NCBI RefSeq assembly: GCF_047302465.1
Contig: NZ_CP178621.1
Span: forward strand, 3,906,001-3,970,000
DNA length: 64,000 nucleotides
Direction: 5' to 3'
DNA from: JACMRP01 sp047302465
GTDB lineage: Bacteria; Bdellovibrionota; Bdellovibrionia; Bdellovibrionales; Bdellovibrionaceae
Position 1 is the first letter of the stretch; every line of letters starts with the position of its first letter. The translations under genes and the position numbers were made by a program. A model generated the notes under the pieces. That model worked only from the letters and a program-made list of their open reading frames with translations, was not told the origin of the DNA and ran no database searches. Positions 36,227 to 43,620 of the stretch are shown in pieces.

Positions 36227-36400
36227 ATGTTACGCGCAGCGATTGCATTTTTCATCTTAGCGATTATTGCTTTTGTCTTAGGAGCGTCCGGTATTGCCGG
36301 TATGTCTATGGAAATCGGCAAGCTATTACTGACGGTATTCCTAGTACTTGCGGTAGTTAGCTTCATCATCGACCTCGTCAGCAAACGCGGAAGCCGGTGA
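36227..36400 (+). CDS. DUF1328 small membrane protein
   Basis: A 57-residue protein with two membrane segments: MLRAAIAFFILAIIAFVLGA then GKLLLTVFLVLAVVSFIIDL, joined by SGIAGMSMEI. The pattern matches the DUF1328 (YtjA) family of tiny inner-membrane proteins, whose function is unknown; some are stress-induced. A strong ribosome site AAGGAGGGATCT precedes the ATG. It ends in KRGSR and is followed by a bidirectional terminator. A longer antisense frame across it is rejected. Confidence 0.85.
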   Translation: MLRAAIAFFILAIIAFVLGASGIAGMSMEIGKLLLTVFLVLAVVSFIIDLVSKRGSR

Positions 36401-36412
36401 CTTTTTTGTAAA

Positions 36413-36456
36413 TAAAAAAAACCTTGGCGCTCTCGAAAGAAAACGCCAAGGTTTCA
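36413..36456. terminator. Bidirectional terminator
   Basis: A perfect 10-bp stem AACCTTGGCG / CGCCAAGGTT (36420-36429, 36444-36453), preceded by a run of A and followed by TTT, between the DUF1328 gene and the convergent lipoprotein gene. Confidence 0.85.
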
Positions 36457-36465
36457 GGATAGTGC

Positions 36466-37227
36466 TTATTGAATTTCAGAAACAGAACTTAATTCTACAG
36501 AAAGTGCTTCTTCGAGTTCACTTTCTTCATCACTAATATTTTTTGCTTTAGCTTTTTTGTCTGCAGTCTTGTTCTTCGCGGCTTTCGCTTTTTCTACTTG
36601 TAATAGTACGTCTACAGCCTCGCAAGTCTTCTTATAATCGTTCGGACCAATGACCTTATCGTAGTGCGGTGTCTGAATGAGGGCTCTGCAAGACTTGTCA
36701 CCCATAGATTTTTTGTAAGTCGCACAAGCATCAGAGGCCTTTTCTAAGTGATCGATGCTGCCTTCATACCACTTTTTTCTATCGCTGTTGATGACGTTAA
36801 GTGCATCTATTGTCTCCTGAGAGCAGAGTTCTACATCAGAATTTGATTCTTCTGGAATAGGATCCGCAGGAATAGGATCTGCCGGAGTCACTTTACTGTT
36901 TGTGCCCAAAACGGACTTGACCGCATCACAGACTTTTTTTGCGTCAGCCTTTGTGATCTTTTTTTCAGCGCTAGTTGCTACATCCATTGCTTTGCAGGAG
37001 TCGCCCCCAATGAGTCCGTCAAATTGCGCGCATTGAGAAGCTGCGCCTTGTAGGTACTGCTTGTTGCCAGTCGCCGCAAACATCTTTGCATTACTATTAA
37101 TGTTGTTAAAAGCATCAATCGTTGCTTGAGTACAAGTTCCGTCGGCAGCAACGCCTTTGGTTCCTTTTGAACAAGCCGTTAATATCAAAGCCATTCCTAC
37201 TACTGTGGTCGCTATTACATACTTCAT
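36466..37227 (-). CDS. Lipoprotein with two tandem homologous repeats
   Basis: A 253-residue lipoprotein: signal sequence and lipobox LTAC with Cys at residue 19. The mature part carries two related units of about 80 residues (about 32-107 and about 133-208), each starting C-x-Q-x-TIDA-x-N-x-INS and holding a DSCKA or DKSCRA box and a K-x-CDAV or K-x-CEAV box: four matching Cys per unit. They are joined by PADPIPADPIPEE. A Lys- then Glu-rich tail follows. Function unknown; the repeat suggests an internal duplication. CGCGAGGGTACA precedes the ATG. Confidence 0.82.
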   Translation of the reverse strand: MKYVIATTVVGMALILTACSKGTKGVAADGTCTQATIDAFNNINSNAKMFAATGNKQYLQGAASQCAQFDGLIGGDSCKAMDVATSAEKKITKADAKKVCDAVKSVLGTNSKVTPADPIPADPIPEESNSDVELCSQETIDALNVINSDRKKWYEGSIDHLEKASDACATYKKSMGDKSCRALIQTPHYDKVIGPNDYKKTCEAVDVLLQVEKAKAAKNKTADKKAKAKNISDEESELEEALSVELSSVSEIQ

Positions 37228-37479
37228 TGTACCCTCGCGTTTTTATTGGAAAGGCTAATATACAGAGGCTTCCTCGCATTCGAAAGCCGTCTGTAAACTC
37301 TTCGTATCCCGCCTTAAGAGTGACTAAAAGTTCGACAGTATTTCGAAAACTCCCTCTGAAAACAAAACTTCAAAAAACCGAATTTCAAAGATGTTTAGTA
37401 AACTGAAAATCTCTTCTTCACTCCATTCTCAGAGAGAGAAGAACTCGAGCGACTTGCTGAAATCTCCTATACTTAAGTC
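37228..37479. other. 252-bp intergenic region
   Basis: Divergent promoter region between the tandem-repeat lipoprotein and the CAP lipoprotein. AT-rich with several runs of A, no recognised gene or structure; a CTTCTT-rich inverted stretch occurs near 37410-37445. Confidence 0.4.
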
Positions 37480-38004
37480 ATGAAGACGTTTGCTGTGTTC
37501 ACGTTGTGTGGGTTCCTTCTATTGATGACTGCTTGTTCAAGTGGCGACGCCGGAAGTGGAGCGGGCTCCATGGGTTTCGCTAGCACTGCTGGCGAGGCTT
37601 ATCGCAACTTCCCTGGTGGCGACTGCTACAGTATGGATGAATATTCTTGCCTGGCTTTTAAAGCTACCAATGTACAACGCCTTGCTTATGGTTTGACTGA
37701 AATGTCTTTCTGCCAGGCTTGCTATGAAATGGCTATCGAGCAAAGTACCGACATGCATGTGCGTGGCTATTTTGACCACCAAAGACCGGATGAAACTTTT
37801 GCTCATCGTGCAACCCGCTTTGGTTTGTCAGACGGTGCAGGCGAAAACATTGCTTGGGGCAAAGTCGGTGAAGTCGTCGTTGATTTGTGGATGAATAGCT
37901 CTGGTCACAGAGCTAATATCTTGAATCCAAACTATCGTTCTTTTGCCATCGGCACTTGGGGTCTTTATACCACCCAAGTTTTCTACATTGGCACCGACAA
38001 ATAA
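37480..38004 (+). CDS. CAP/SCP-domain lipoprotein
   Basis: A 174-residue lipoprotein with lipobox MTAC (Cys 19) and a CAP (SCP/PR-1) domain over about 55-170. Family signatures are GENIAWG, WMNSSGHRANILNPNYRSFAIG and the earlier YFDHQRP. CAP domains bind sterols or act as scaffolds or, in some bacteria, as cell-wall-related proteins; no role is known here. The start has a weak ribosome site. It is convergent with the outer-membrane protein gene, 2 bp apart. It is preceded by about 250 bp without genes. Confidence 0.88.
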   Translation: MKTFAVFTLCGFLLLMTACSSGDAGSGAGSMGFASTAGEAYRNFPGGDCYSMDEYSCLAFKATNVQRLAYGLTEMSFCQACYEMAIEQSTDMHVRGYFDHQRPDETFAHRATRFGLSDGAGENIAWGKVGEVVVDLWMNSSGHRANILNPNYRSFAIGTWGLYTTQVFYIGTDK

Positions 38005-38006
38005 TC

Positions 38007-38948
38007 CTAAAAAATATTGATCGTTGTATTCAATCCGACATTCGTGCGCTCGGGACTTAGATGCTCTGGCGCAAATTGGATATTGGGATAGAGGTACACA
38101 TCTCGGGTAATAGCAATGCCCAAGCCCACGGATTGAGTATACAGCTGACGATAAAAAGTCCATGGGTCATCATAGCGATAATGATCAAAGGTTAGAAAAC
38201 GGAAAACCGTGCGGAAGGAATAACGTCCATTAAAGGCGTATTCCACAAAGGGATATAAACCAATCGTATAGTCCGTACGCCCGTTCACGGGATTCGTCAG
38301 TGTATCAGTGGGATCTTTGCCATCCGAGAAAAAGATGTAACTTAAATCTGTTACCAAACCCAACTCCCACTCGGTGGGTTCAAATTTGTAAAGGACTGTA
38401 TGGTTGATATCGTACAGCCCCACATAGTTGGCTTCGGTATAGGCGGACTGTGTGTACTGCATATAGTAGGTATCAAAAATATTCTGAAAGCCTCCGATTC
38501 TCATCGCTCTTGAGTACTCTAAGTACGGATTTGATATATCCGTCTTACGCACACCACTCGAGTTCGTGAGCTCCTCCCATGTATTGTGAAACGGCGTCAG
38601 AACCAGGATTCCTGTTCCAGCCCTCAGAGTGTCGGCAACACTCCAACGATAAGCCACAGCGACAGTGCCCGCAATGGATGTGCTGTTGTCTTGGGAAGAA
38701 ACACCTGCATAGTTCGGCCGAACTTCGCCAAAGGGCTCTTCAAGATTGCCACCGTTATAGCTAATATCCGCTTTGATCGACCATTTGGATTTAGAGCCAG
38801 ACTCGGCTCGCATTTTTGCATTGGTGATTTCAAGATCGATATCTTTAGTCTCACCATTGGGCAGAGGAGTCTCCTCAGCCCTCACATTTGGAGCCATTGC
38901 TAAAAAAGAAACTAGTAGGATGAAACAAAGAAAAAATCCGCTCTTCAT
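38007..38948 (-). CDS. Outer-membrane beta-barrel protein
   Basis: A 313-residue protein with a Sec signal peptide (FFLCFILLVSFLAMAPNVRA, cleaved before EETPL). The mature part consists of alternating hydrophobic strands with aromatic girdles (KWSIKADISYNGG, GTVAVAYRWSVADTLRAGTGI, FRFLTFDHYRYDD) and ends in Phe (NTTINIF), the C-terminal signal for BAM insertion. No pore family was identified, so the substrate is unknown. Its stop lies 2 bp from that of the convergent CAP gene. Confidence 0.8.
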   Translation of the reverse strand: MKSGFFLCFILLVSFLAMAPNVRAEETPLPNGETKDIDLEITNAKMRAESGSKSKWSIKADISYNGGNLEEPFGEVRPNYAGVSSQDNSTSIAGTVAVAYRWSVADTLRAGTGILVLTPFHNTWEELTNSSGVRKTDISNPYLEYSRAMRIGGFQNIFDTYYMQYTQSAYTEANYVGLYDINHTVLYKFEPTEWELGLVTDLSYIFFSDGKDPTDTLTNPVNGRTDYTIGLYPFVEYAFNGRYSFRTVFRFLTFDHYRYDDPWTFYRQLYTQSVGLGIAITRDVYLYPNIQFAPEHLSPERTNVGLNTTINIF

Positions 38949-39017
38949 ACTAGAGCGGACTATATATTAACTAGATTCGTATTCTGTGAAGTCTGTACGA
39001 CAATTCGTGGTTTTAAT

Positions 39018-39833
39018 CTACGGCACGTTCATTGTGGTGACTTTATGACCCACAATCGTCTTTCGAACATCCTGAACTTGGCCATCTTGGAATAGCAACA
39101 ATGTCCCAGGATCTATCACTTCCCAAGTTTCATTGTCGGTCAGAGGAGCTGTCGCAATGATAGCCACGCGATCTTGGCTGGTCGTCACAGTCGTGAAATC
39201 CACAGTGACATCCCGATCTTTCAAACGCGCCATCGGAAACGGGGCTTTCCGTACAATATACGTCAGCTTCATCGAGCAATGAGCAAACAAGACGTCGCCA
39301 TTTGAAAATAAGAAATTGAATTCACCATGACGACCGGCTTCTGTTGCAAGCTCTGCCAAAGTATCAAACAACACAGTCTTCTCTGGCATCACATTGCCAA
39401 AGCGTTTTTTGAACTCTTGCAAGATCCAACAAAATGCAAGCTCGCTGTCAGTGGAGCCCACAGGCAAGAAACTGCCATCCAAGTATGGTTGAAAATCCGG
39501 AATGTTTCCGTTGTGAGCAAAGATCCAATAATGTCCCCACAACTCGCGCATAAAAGGATGCGTGTTTTCTAATTTCACGGCGCCTTGAGTGGCTCTGCGA
39601 ATATGTGCAACGACATTGGTAGAGTGAATGGGATAGGCCTTAATAAACTCAGCGACTGGTGAATGAATAGAAGCTTTTGAATCTAAAAACTGACGAACTC
39701 CGCGTCCTTCAAAAAACGCAATTCCCCAACCATCTTTATGATGATCGGTTCCCCCACCACGCTGCTGAAAGCCCGTGAAAGAGAAACAAATATCTGTAGG
39801 TACATTACAATTCATTCCGAGCAGCTGACACAT
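39018..39833 (-). CDS. Class II glutamine amidotransferase (YafJ-like)
   Basis: A 271-residue N-terminal-nucleophile amidotransferase. Starting at ATG 39833 gives MCQLLGMN, so the Cys becomes residue 1 after Met removal and acts as the nucleophile. QRGGGTDHHKDGWGI and TDSELAFCWIL match the YafJ/class II pattern. An upstream ATG gives MSMC, which would leave the Cys internal, and is rejected. Its cellular substrate is unknown. It is followed by rnpB on the same strand. Confidence 0.88.
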   Translation of the reverse strand: MCQLLGMNCNVPTDICFSFTGFQQRGGGTDHHKDGWGIAFFEGRGVRQFLDSKASIHSPVAEFIKAYPIHSTNVVAHIRRATQGAVKLENTHPFMRELWGHYWIFAHNGNIPDFQPYLDGSFLPVGSTDSELAFCWILQEFKKRFGNVMPEKTVLFDTLAELATEAGRHGEFNFLFSNGDVLFAHCSMKLTYIVRKAPFPMARLKDRDVTVDFTTVTTSQDRVAIIATAPLTDNETWEVIDPGTLLLFQDGQVQDVRKTIVGHKVTTMNVP

Positions 39834-40425
39834 GCTCATAGGATATCAAAATCGAAGATGACTTGGAAACATTTGCGAGGGATCAGTCCCTCGGTCTCGG
39901 CCCGAGGGGCCGAGAAAAAAATGAGGTGGGAACGTGGTTTTGCTATAAGCCGGATTCTGTCCAGGCAACCAGATCCCATAAGTTTCCCGATTGCCGTAGA
40001 TGATCATTCCTCTAGGAGTGCCATTACTGTCACCCTCAAGCGATCTTACCCGAGAACTACCCACGGGCCGTGGTACTAGCGTTCTCCTATTTGATCTTGC
40101 TCCGCGCAGAGTTTGGCTGTTTTCACTCCAGCGGCTCCCCTGACCCTCCCGTTCCCGGTGTCAGGCTCATAGCCCTGGACATTCTCTCTGTTCCACTGTT
40201 CCTAGTATTACTACCGAGGGGCGTTACCCCTTGCGCTACCCTATGGAGTCCGGACTTTCCTCTCCCGCCGGGTCCCGAAGGTCCCTTTGGCAGCGATCAT
40301 CCGCAAAACCGCGTTTCTTCTAACACTCTAGGCCATAGACTGTAAATGGCGAAGTGAAATTTTGATTTCCTCGGGGCCATTTTTCCATTAATTTAGGGTC
40401 TCTTACGTCAAAAAAGGATACCGCT
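39834..40425. other. Region holding rnpB and its flanks
   Basis: About 590 bp without a protein gene. rnpB occupies about 39934-40314. Between the amidotransferase start and rnpB there are two G/C-rich hairpins, GAGGGA/TCCCTC (39877-39892) and CTCGGCC/GGCCGAG (39896-39914), and a seven-A tract at 39915-39921. The A-tract lies on the wrong side for a normal minus-strand terminator. Upstream of rnpB (40315-40425) lie the rnpB promoter and the leader of the FN3-like gene. Confidence 0.5.
39934..40314 (-). ncRNA. rnpB: RNase P RNA
   Basis: Catalytic RNA that matures the 5' end of tRNAs. Read on the minus strand it has the P4-forming 5' element GAGAGGAAAGTCCGGACTCC (about 40274-40255) and the matching 3' element ACAGAATCCGGCTTAT (about 39960-39945), which are diagnostic of bacterial type A RNase P RNA. 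The 5' GCGGTTTTGC and 3' GCAAAACCAC pair to form P1 and set the ends. Length about 380 nt fits. Exact ends were estimated from P1 pairing, so allow a few bases. Confidence 0.93.
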
Positions 40426-40854
40426 ATGAAAATTTTAGTTTCAGTTCTCGTTTTCGTGACAGCTTTGACCACCGGAGCCCAGGCTTTGGCGAGCGACCGC
40501 GACATGAACGCCCTCTTTCCACCTCCACAACCTAATACTACTTTGGGTGAGCGCCCTGATAAGCCAGAACTGACGGCTCCGACCTACTTCCAAAAAGTGG
40601 GTGATTCCAAGGTCACTTTGCAATGGAAAGCCTCTCCAAACGCAGAAGCTTACCATGTTCAAGTTGCAACGGACCCTAACTTCAAGTGGTTGGTTAAAGA
40701 AGAAAACATTTATAAAGGCACTTCTTTGGAAGTTTCTGGCCTTCAAGGTGGTAAACACTATTTCTGGCGTGTTTCTGGCGTAAAACCAGACAACAAAGCA
40801 GGCCACATGCAAGGTGCGTTTGCTTCTTCGATGTTTGAAGCGACTGGCAAATAA
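40426..40854 (+). CDS. Secreted protein with fibronectin III-like domain
   Basis: A 142-residue protein with a Sec signal peptide (ILVSVLVFVTALTTGAQALA, cleaved before SDRDM). The mature part has a Pro-rich linker (FPPPQPNTT) and a fibronectin type III pattern: TAPTYFQKVGDSKVTLQW, then AYHVQVATDPNF and GGKHYFWRVSGVK. Such domains mediate protein contacts. AAGGATACCGCT precedes the ATG, and a strong terminator follows. Confidence 0.72.
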   Translation: MKILVSVLVFVTALTTGAQALASDRDMNALFPPPQPNTTLGERPDKPELTAPTYFQKVGDSKVTLQWKASPNAEAYHVQVATDPNFKWLVKEENIYKGTSLEVSGLQGGKHYFWRVSGVKPDNKAGHMQGAFASSMFEATGK

Positions 40855-40879
40855 GACGTCGTTTTAATCGCTAGATATG

Positions 40880-40912
40880 AAAAAACCCGCTGGAAAGCGG
40901 GTTTTTTATTTT
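40880..40912. terminator. Bidirectional terminator
   Basis: Stem AACCCGC / GCGGGTT (40884-40890, 40897-40903) with A-tract before and TTTTTT ATTTT after; it separates the FN3-like gene and the convergent slyX. Confidence 0.9.
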
Positions 40913-40915
40913 GTT

Positions 40916-41122
40916 CTAGTAGTGCGGAGGTTTTTCGCCCGCAGGCCCGATTTCAGGACCGCCGTCTTTAACCTCTTGGATCCTTTTCCCCAGCGAGTTC
41001 AGAATCATTTCTAATTGATCCAATTTACCTTGCTGCTGATACACGATCTGATTCAGCTTTTCGAGAAGGTCTTCTTGATGGGCGATCTTCATCTCAAGAT
41101 CGATAAAACGCTGTTCACTCAT
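40916..41122 (-). CDS. slyX: SlyX family protein
   Basis: A 68-residue cytoplasmic protein: a short coiled coil (RFIDLEMKIAHQEDLLEKLNQ...QGKLDQLEMILNSL) and the conserved C-terminal end PPHY of SlyX. Its biochemical role is unknown; in E. coli slyX lies beside slyD, which is not seen here. It is 9 bp after the RDD-domain gene on the same strand. Confidence 0.88.
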   Translation of the reverse strand: MSEQRFIDLEMKIAHQEDLLEKLNQIVYQQQGKLDQLEMILNSLGKRIQEVKDGGPEIGPAGEKPPHY

Positions 41123-41131
41123 ATAGACCTT

Positions 41132-41743
41132 TTAGAGTTTCTTCAGAAGCTCTTCACGTTTTTGGTTGTACTCAGCCTCTGTCAAAATACCTTTTTGATA
41201 AAGCTCATAAAGGCCCGCAAGGTCCGAAGGACTTGCTTGCATCGTGCTTGTGCCACCAACTTCTGGAGTTGAAGCACGTTTTTGTGGAACCTTGTCCACC
41301 ATACCCAGAACCTCAAGAACCTGATTGTACCAAGCCTGGAAGTAGTTCACGTCTTTAATGTCTCCACGAACAACCAACGTTTCCGCAGCCAAGTCGTGAA
41401 GAGTTTGCTTTTTCTCGGTGAAAAGCATGAAGAGATAACCGATACACACGAACAAGCTGCTCACAATACGAACGGCGTAACGGATCAAAGACTTTTTGAA
41501 AGTGATTCTGTTTCCGTTCATGTCAGTAATACGCATATCTAACAAGGCCTTGCCTGGTGTTCCCTGCAACTCAGAAGCTTCAAAGAAGGGTTGGTAAAGA
41601 ACAGCCAACAAAAGACTTAAACCCACAGACTCCAACCGAAGAAGACTGAATACGATCGAGATCAAACCAACGATCACCCCGTCAATCAAAGTGCCACCAA
41701 GACGGCGCCAGAAACCTGCGTATTCAACTGTTGTGCTATTCAT
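41132..41743 (-). CDS. RDD-domain membrane protein with C-terminal SHOCT-like motif
   Basis: A 203-residue inner-membrane protein. Two or three membrane segments of the RDD family are preceded by FWRRLGGTLID, and the GTPGKALLDMRI and SLIRYAVRIVSSL signatures follow. The last 30 residues (LAGLYELYQKGILTEAEYNQKREELLKKL) form a SHOCT-type short helical pair, often joined to membrane proteins. ATG 41743 follows GGGAGAGCAAAAA. An upstream extension to 41770 is rejected. Probably transcribed with slyX. Function unknown. Confidence 0.82.
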   Translation of the reverse strand: MNSTTVEYAGFWRRLGGTLIDGVIVGLISIVFSLLRLESVGLSLLLAVLYQPFFEASELQGTPGKALLDMRITDMNGNRITFKKSLIRYAVRIVSSLFVCIGYLFMLFTEKKQTLHDLAAETLVVRGDIKDVNYFQAWYNQVLEVLGMVDKVPQKRASTPEVGGTSTMQASPSDLAGLYELYQKGILTEAEYNQKREELLKKL

Positions 41744-41784
41744 TTTTTGCTCTCCCAAATAAGGACACATTTAAACCAAAAATC

Positions 41785-42588
41785 TTATTCCGAGTCCAGG
41801 CGAATCCACTGAGCCACACCCTCTAGTGCCGTATTCTGTGAAGATTTGTCGTCCTCGGCGTAATAAATTCTCAAGCTCTTTGGGTCTTCACACCAATCGA
41901 GCAACATGGCTGCGCACATTTTACAAGGTTTACGGGTCGTATAAAGTTGAGCGCTTACAGGCAGCTTTCGTTGTTGCTCTCGGAAATACCGTTGAATCAT
42001 GTTCACTTCGGCGTGCAATGTCTTGTTTTTCGAATTCGAATTCAGGCCATAGGACAACACCTGACCAGATTCATCCACCAACAAACAAGCGATATCGCGG
42101 TCAAAGTCATGGAGAACGTCACCTCGAGCATTCAGCTCGGCCAAATTCCTCGTCCATCCCATCAGCGAAGCACCTTTTCTAAGAGCTTGAATGTGTTCTA
42201 ACGGCAGTTGATTTTCTTGGCTAAGAAGGTCCACGGCTTGAAGTGCGTCCTCGTCGCCGATTTGTACGGCTTGCTCCTCGAGCCGCACTCCATGATTTTG
42301 TGGCTGAACTTCACCCTGCAGTCTTTTGGCTACGATTTTGGTCATTCCTAAGCACATCGCCTGAACGGGAGCGGTTGTATAAATTCGGTTTCTCAAAATA
42401 AAAAAAGAATGATCCACAAAACGGTCAAATAGACCTTGTAGCAGCTTAACTACTGCTGAAGATGGAGCTTTCACTCCTTTTGGGAAATAAGCATAGTATA
42501 CAGAGTCCTTGTGACTGACAAAAGCCACGTCAAAGCCTGGCTTTGCGAGGTTAAAAGCTCTCTGTTGGACTAAAACTTCTTCAGACAT
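41785..42588 (-). CDS. Cytidine deaminase-fold protein, probable Bd3614-type
   Basis: A 267-residue protein with a zinc-dependent deaminase core: H192-A-E194 (THLAE type HAEVNMIQ) and PCKMC (221-225) supply the zinc ligands and proton donor. The N-terminal 150 residues are a separate helical/beta domain. This architecture, with such an N-terminal region, recalls the Bd3614 deaminase family named from Bdellovibrio; that match is from memory of published family definitions, not a search. It may edit a nucleic acid or nucleotide. No strong ribosome site supports a start; an in-frame ATG at 42606 is the alternative. Divergent from the RlmK-like gene. Confidence 0.78.
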   Translation of the reverse strand: MSEEVLVQQRAFNLAKPGFDVAFVSHKDSVYYAYFPKGVKAPSSAVVKLLQGLFDRFVDHSFFILRNRIYTTAPVQAMCLGMTKIVAKRLQGEVQPQNHGVRLEEQAVQIGDEDALQAVDLLSQENQLPLEHIQALRKGASLMGWTRNLAELNARGDVLHDFDRDIACLLVDESGQVLSYGLNSNSKNKTLHAEVNMIQRYFREQQRKLPVSAQLYTTRKPCKMCAAMLLDWCEDPKSLRIYYAEDDKSSQNTALEGVAQWIRLDSE

Positions 42589-42635
42589 AAGAACTAGCAC
42601 TACCATAAGCAGCGGTTCTTGTCTAAAAGAGGTCC

Positions 42636-43559
42636 ATGGATATGATCAAAAACCGACTGGAAAAGAACTCCAAAAAACTCAAGGCGTGGGCTCAACGCAA
42701 TAATGTCGAGGCCTATCGGTTGTACGACCGGGATATTCCAGAATATCCCTACATTGTGGACATCTACAAAGATCATTTCGTTGTTTACGACAAGACAGAC
42801 TCCGTGAAGGACGCGGGTAAAAACTTTCTTCCCCACGTCACGGAAGCTTTGAAAGCTCTTTTTAAAACTACCGACGACAAGATCATCATCAAAAAACGCG
42901 AACGCCAAGAAGGCGTCCAGCAATATGAAAAGCTGGATCGCCGTGAAGAGTATTTTCCTATTCGCGAAAGTCAGGCGCAGCTTCTGGTGAATTTGTACGA
43001 CTACCTGGACACGGGACTTTTTTTGGATCACCGTCCAATGCGCCAGACGATTTTTAAAAGCTCACAGGGTAAAAGATTCTTGAATCTCTTCTGCTACACA
43101 GGCTCTGTCAGCGTTTTCGCCGCTTTGGGCGGCGCCAAGACGACCAGCGTGGATATGTCCCAAACCTATCTAGCTTGGGCACAAGAGAATTTTAAACAAA
43201 ATCAGATTCCAGTTTCCGAGCACGAGTTCGTGAATATGAATGCCTTGGAGTATCTGAGCCAAAAACAAGGTCGCGAACTTTTTGACGTGATATTTCTGGA
43301 TCCACCGACATTCTCGAATTCTAAAAAAATGGAAGAGGCCTTTGAGGTCGAAAAAGATCAGGATTTCTTGGTGGAAAAAGCCATGGGACTGCTTCGTCCC
43401 GAGGGAATCTTGTACTTTTCTAACAACAAAAGAAAGTTCAAGTTGTCAGAGAACATTCTGAAACACTACCAAATTCGGGACATCTCTAAAGAGAGTATTC
43501 CACAAGATTTTCACGATCAAAAAATCCATCATTGTTTTGAAATAAAAAATAAGAATTAA
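42636..43559 (+). CDS. 23S rRNA methyltransferase, RlmK-type
   Basis: A 307-residue SAM-dependent methyltransferase matching the C-terminal half of E. coli RlmKL, which makes m7G2069 in 23S rRNA. Seen: the N-terminal LKKLKAWAQRNNVEAYRLYDRDIPEY pattern, a PUA-like region (VVYDKTDSVKD), YLDTGLFLDHRPMRQ, motif I NLFCYTGSVSVFAALGGA, and the DPPTF catalytic motif in VIFLDPPTFSN. It is stand-alone, without the RlmL half. 60 bp separate it from the downstream speDE. Confidence 0.9.
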   Translation: MDMIKNRLEKNSKKLKAWAQRNNVEAYRLYDRDIPEYPYIVDIYKDHFVVYDKTDSVKDAGKNFLPHVTEALKALFKTTDDKIIIKKRERQEGVQQYEKLDRREEYFPIRESQAQLLVNLYDYLDTGLFLDHRPMRQTIFKSSQGKRFLNLFCYTGSVSVFAALGGAKTTSVDMSQTYLAWAQENFKQNQIPVSEHEFVNMNALEYLSQKQGRELFDVIFLDPPTFSNSKKMEEAFEVEKDQDFLVEKAMGLLRPEGILYFSNNKRKFKLSENILKHYQIRDISKESIPQDFHDQKIHHCFEIKNKN

Positions 43560-43620
43560 AAAAGATTTTCTGAGGGCAAAAAAAGATTTACTTTGGGGCA
43601 AAAGCTGTTAATTAAGCCCC

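Noticed and set aside
36145..36384. 79-codon minus-strand frame
   Set aside because: Antisense to the DUF1328 gene, which has a strong ribosome site and a family match.
39896..39921. GC hairpin plus A-tract as an rnpB terminator
   Set aside because: On the minus strand the T-run precedes the stem, so it does not fit a rho-independent terminator.
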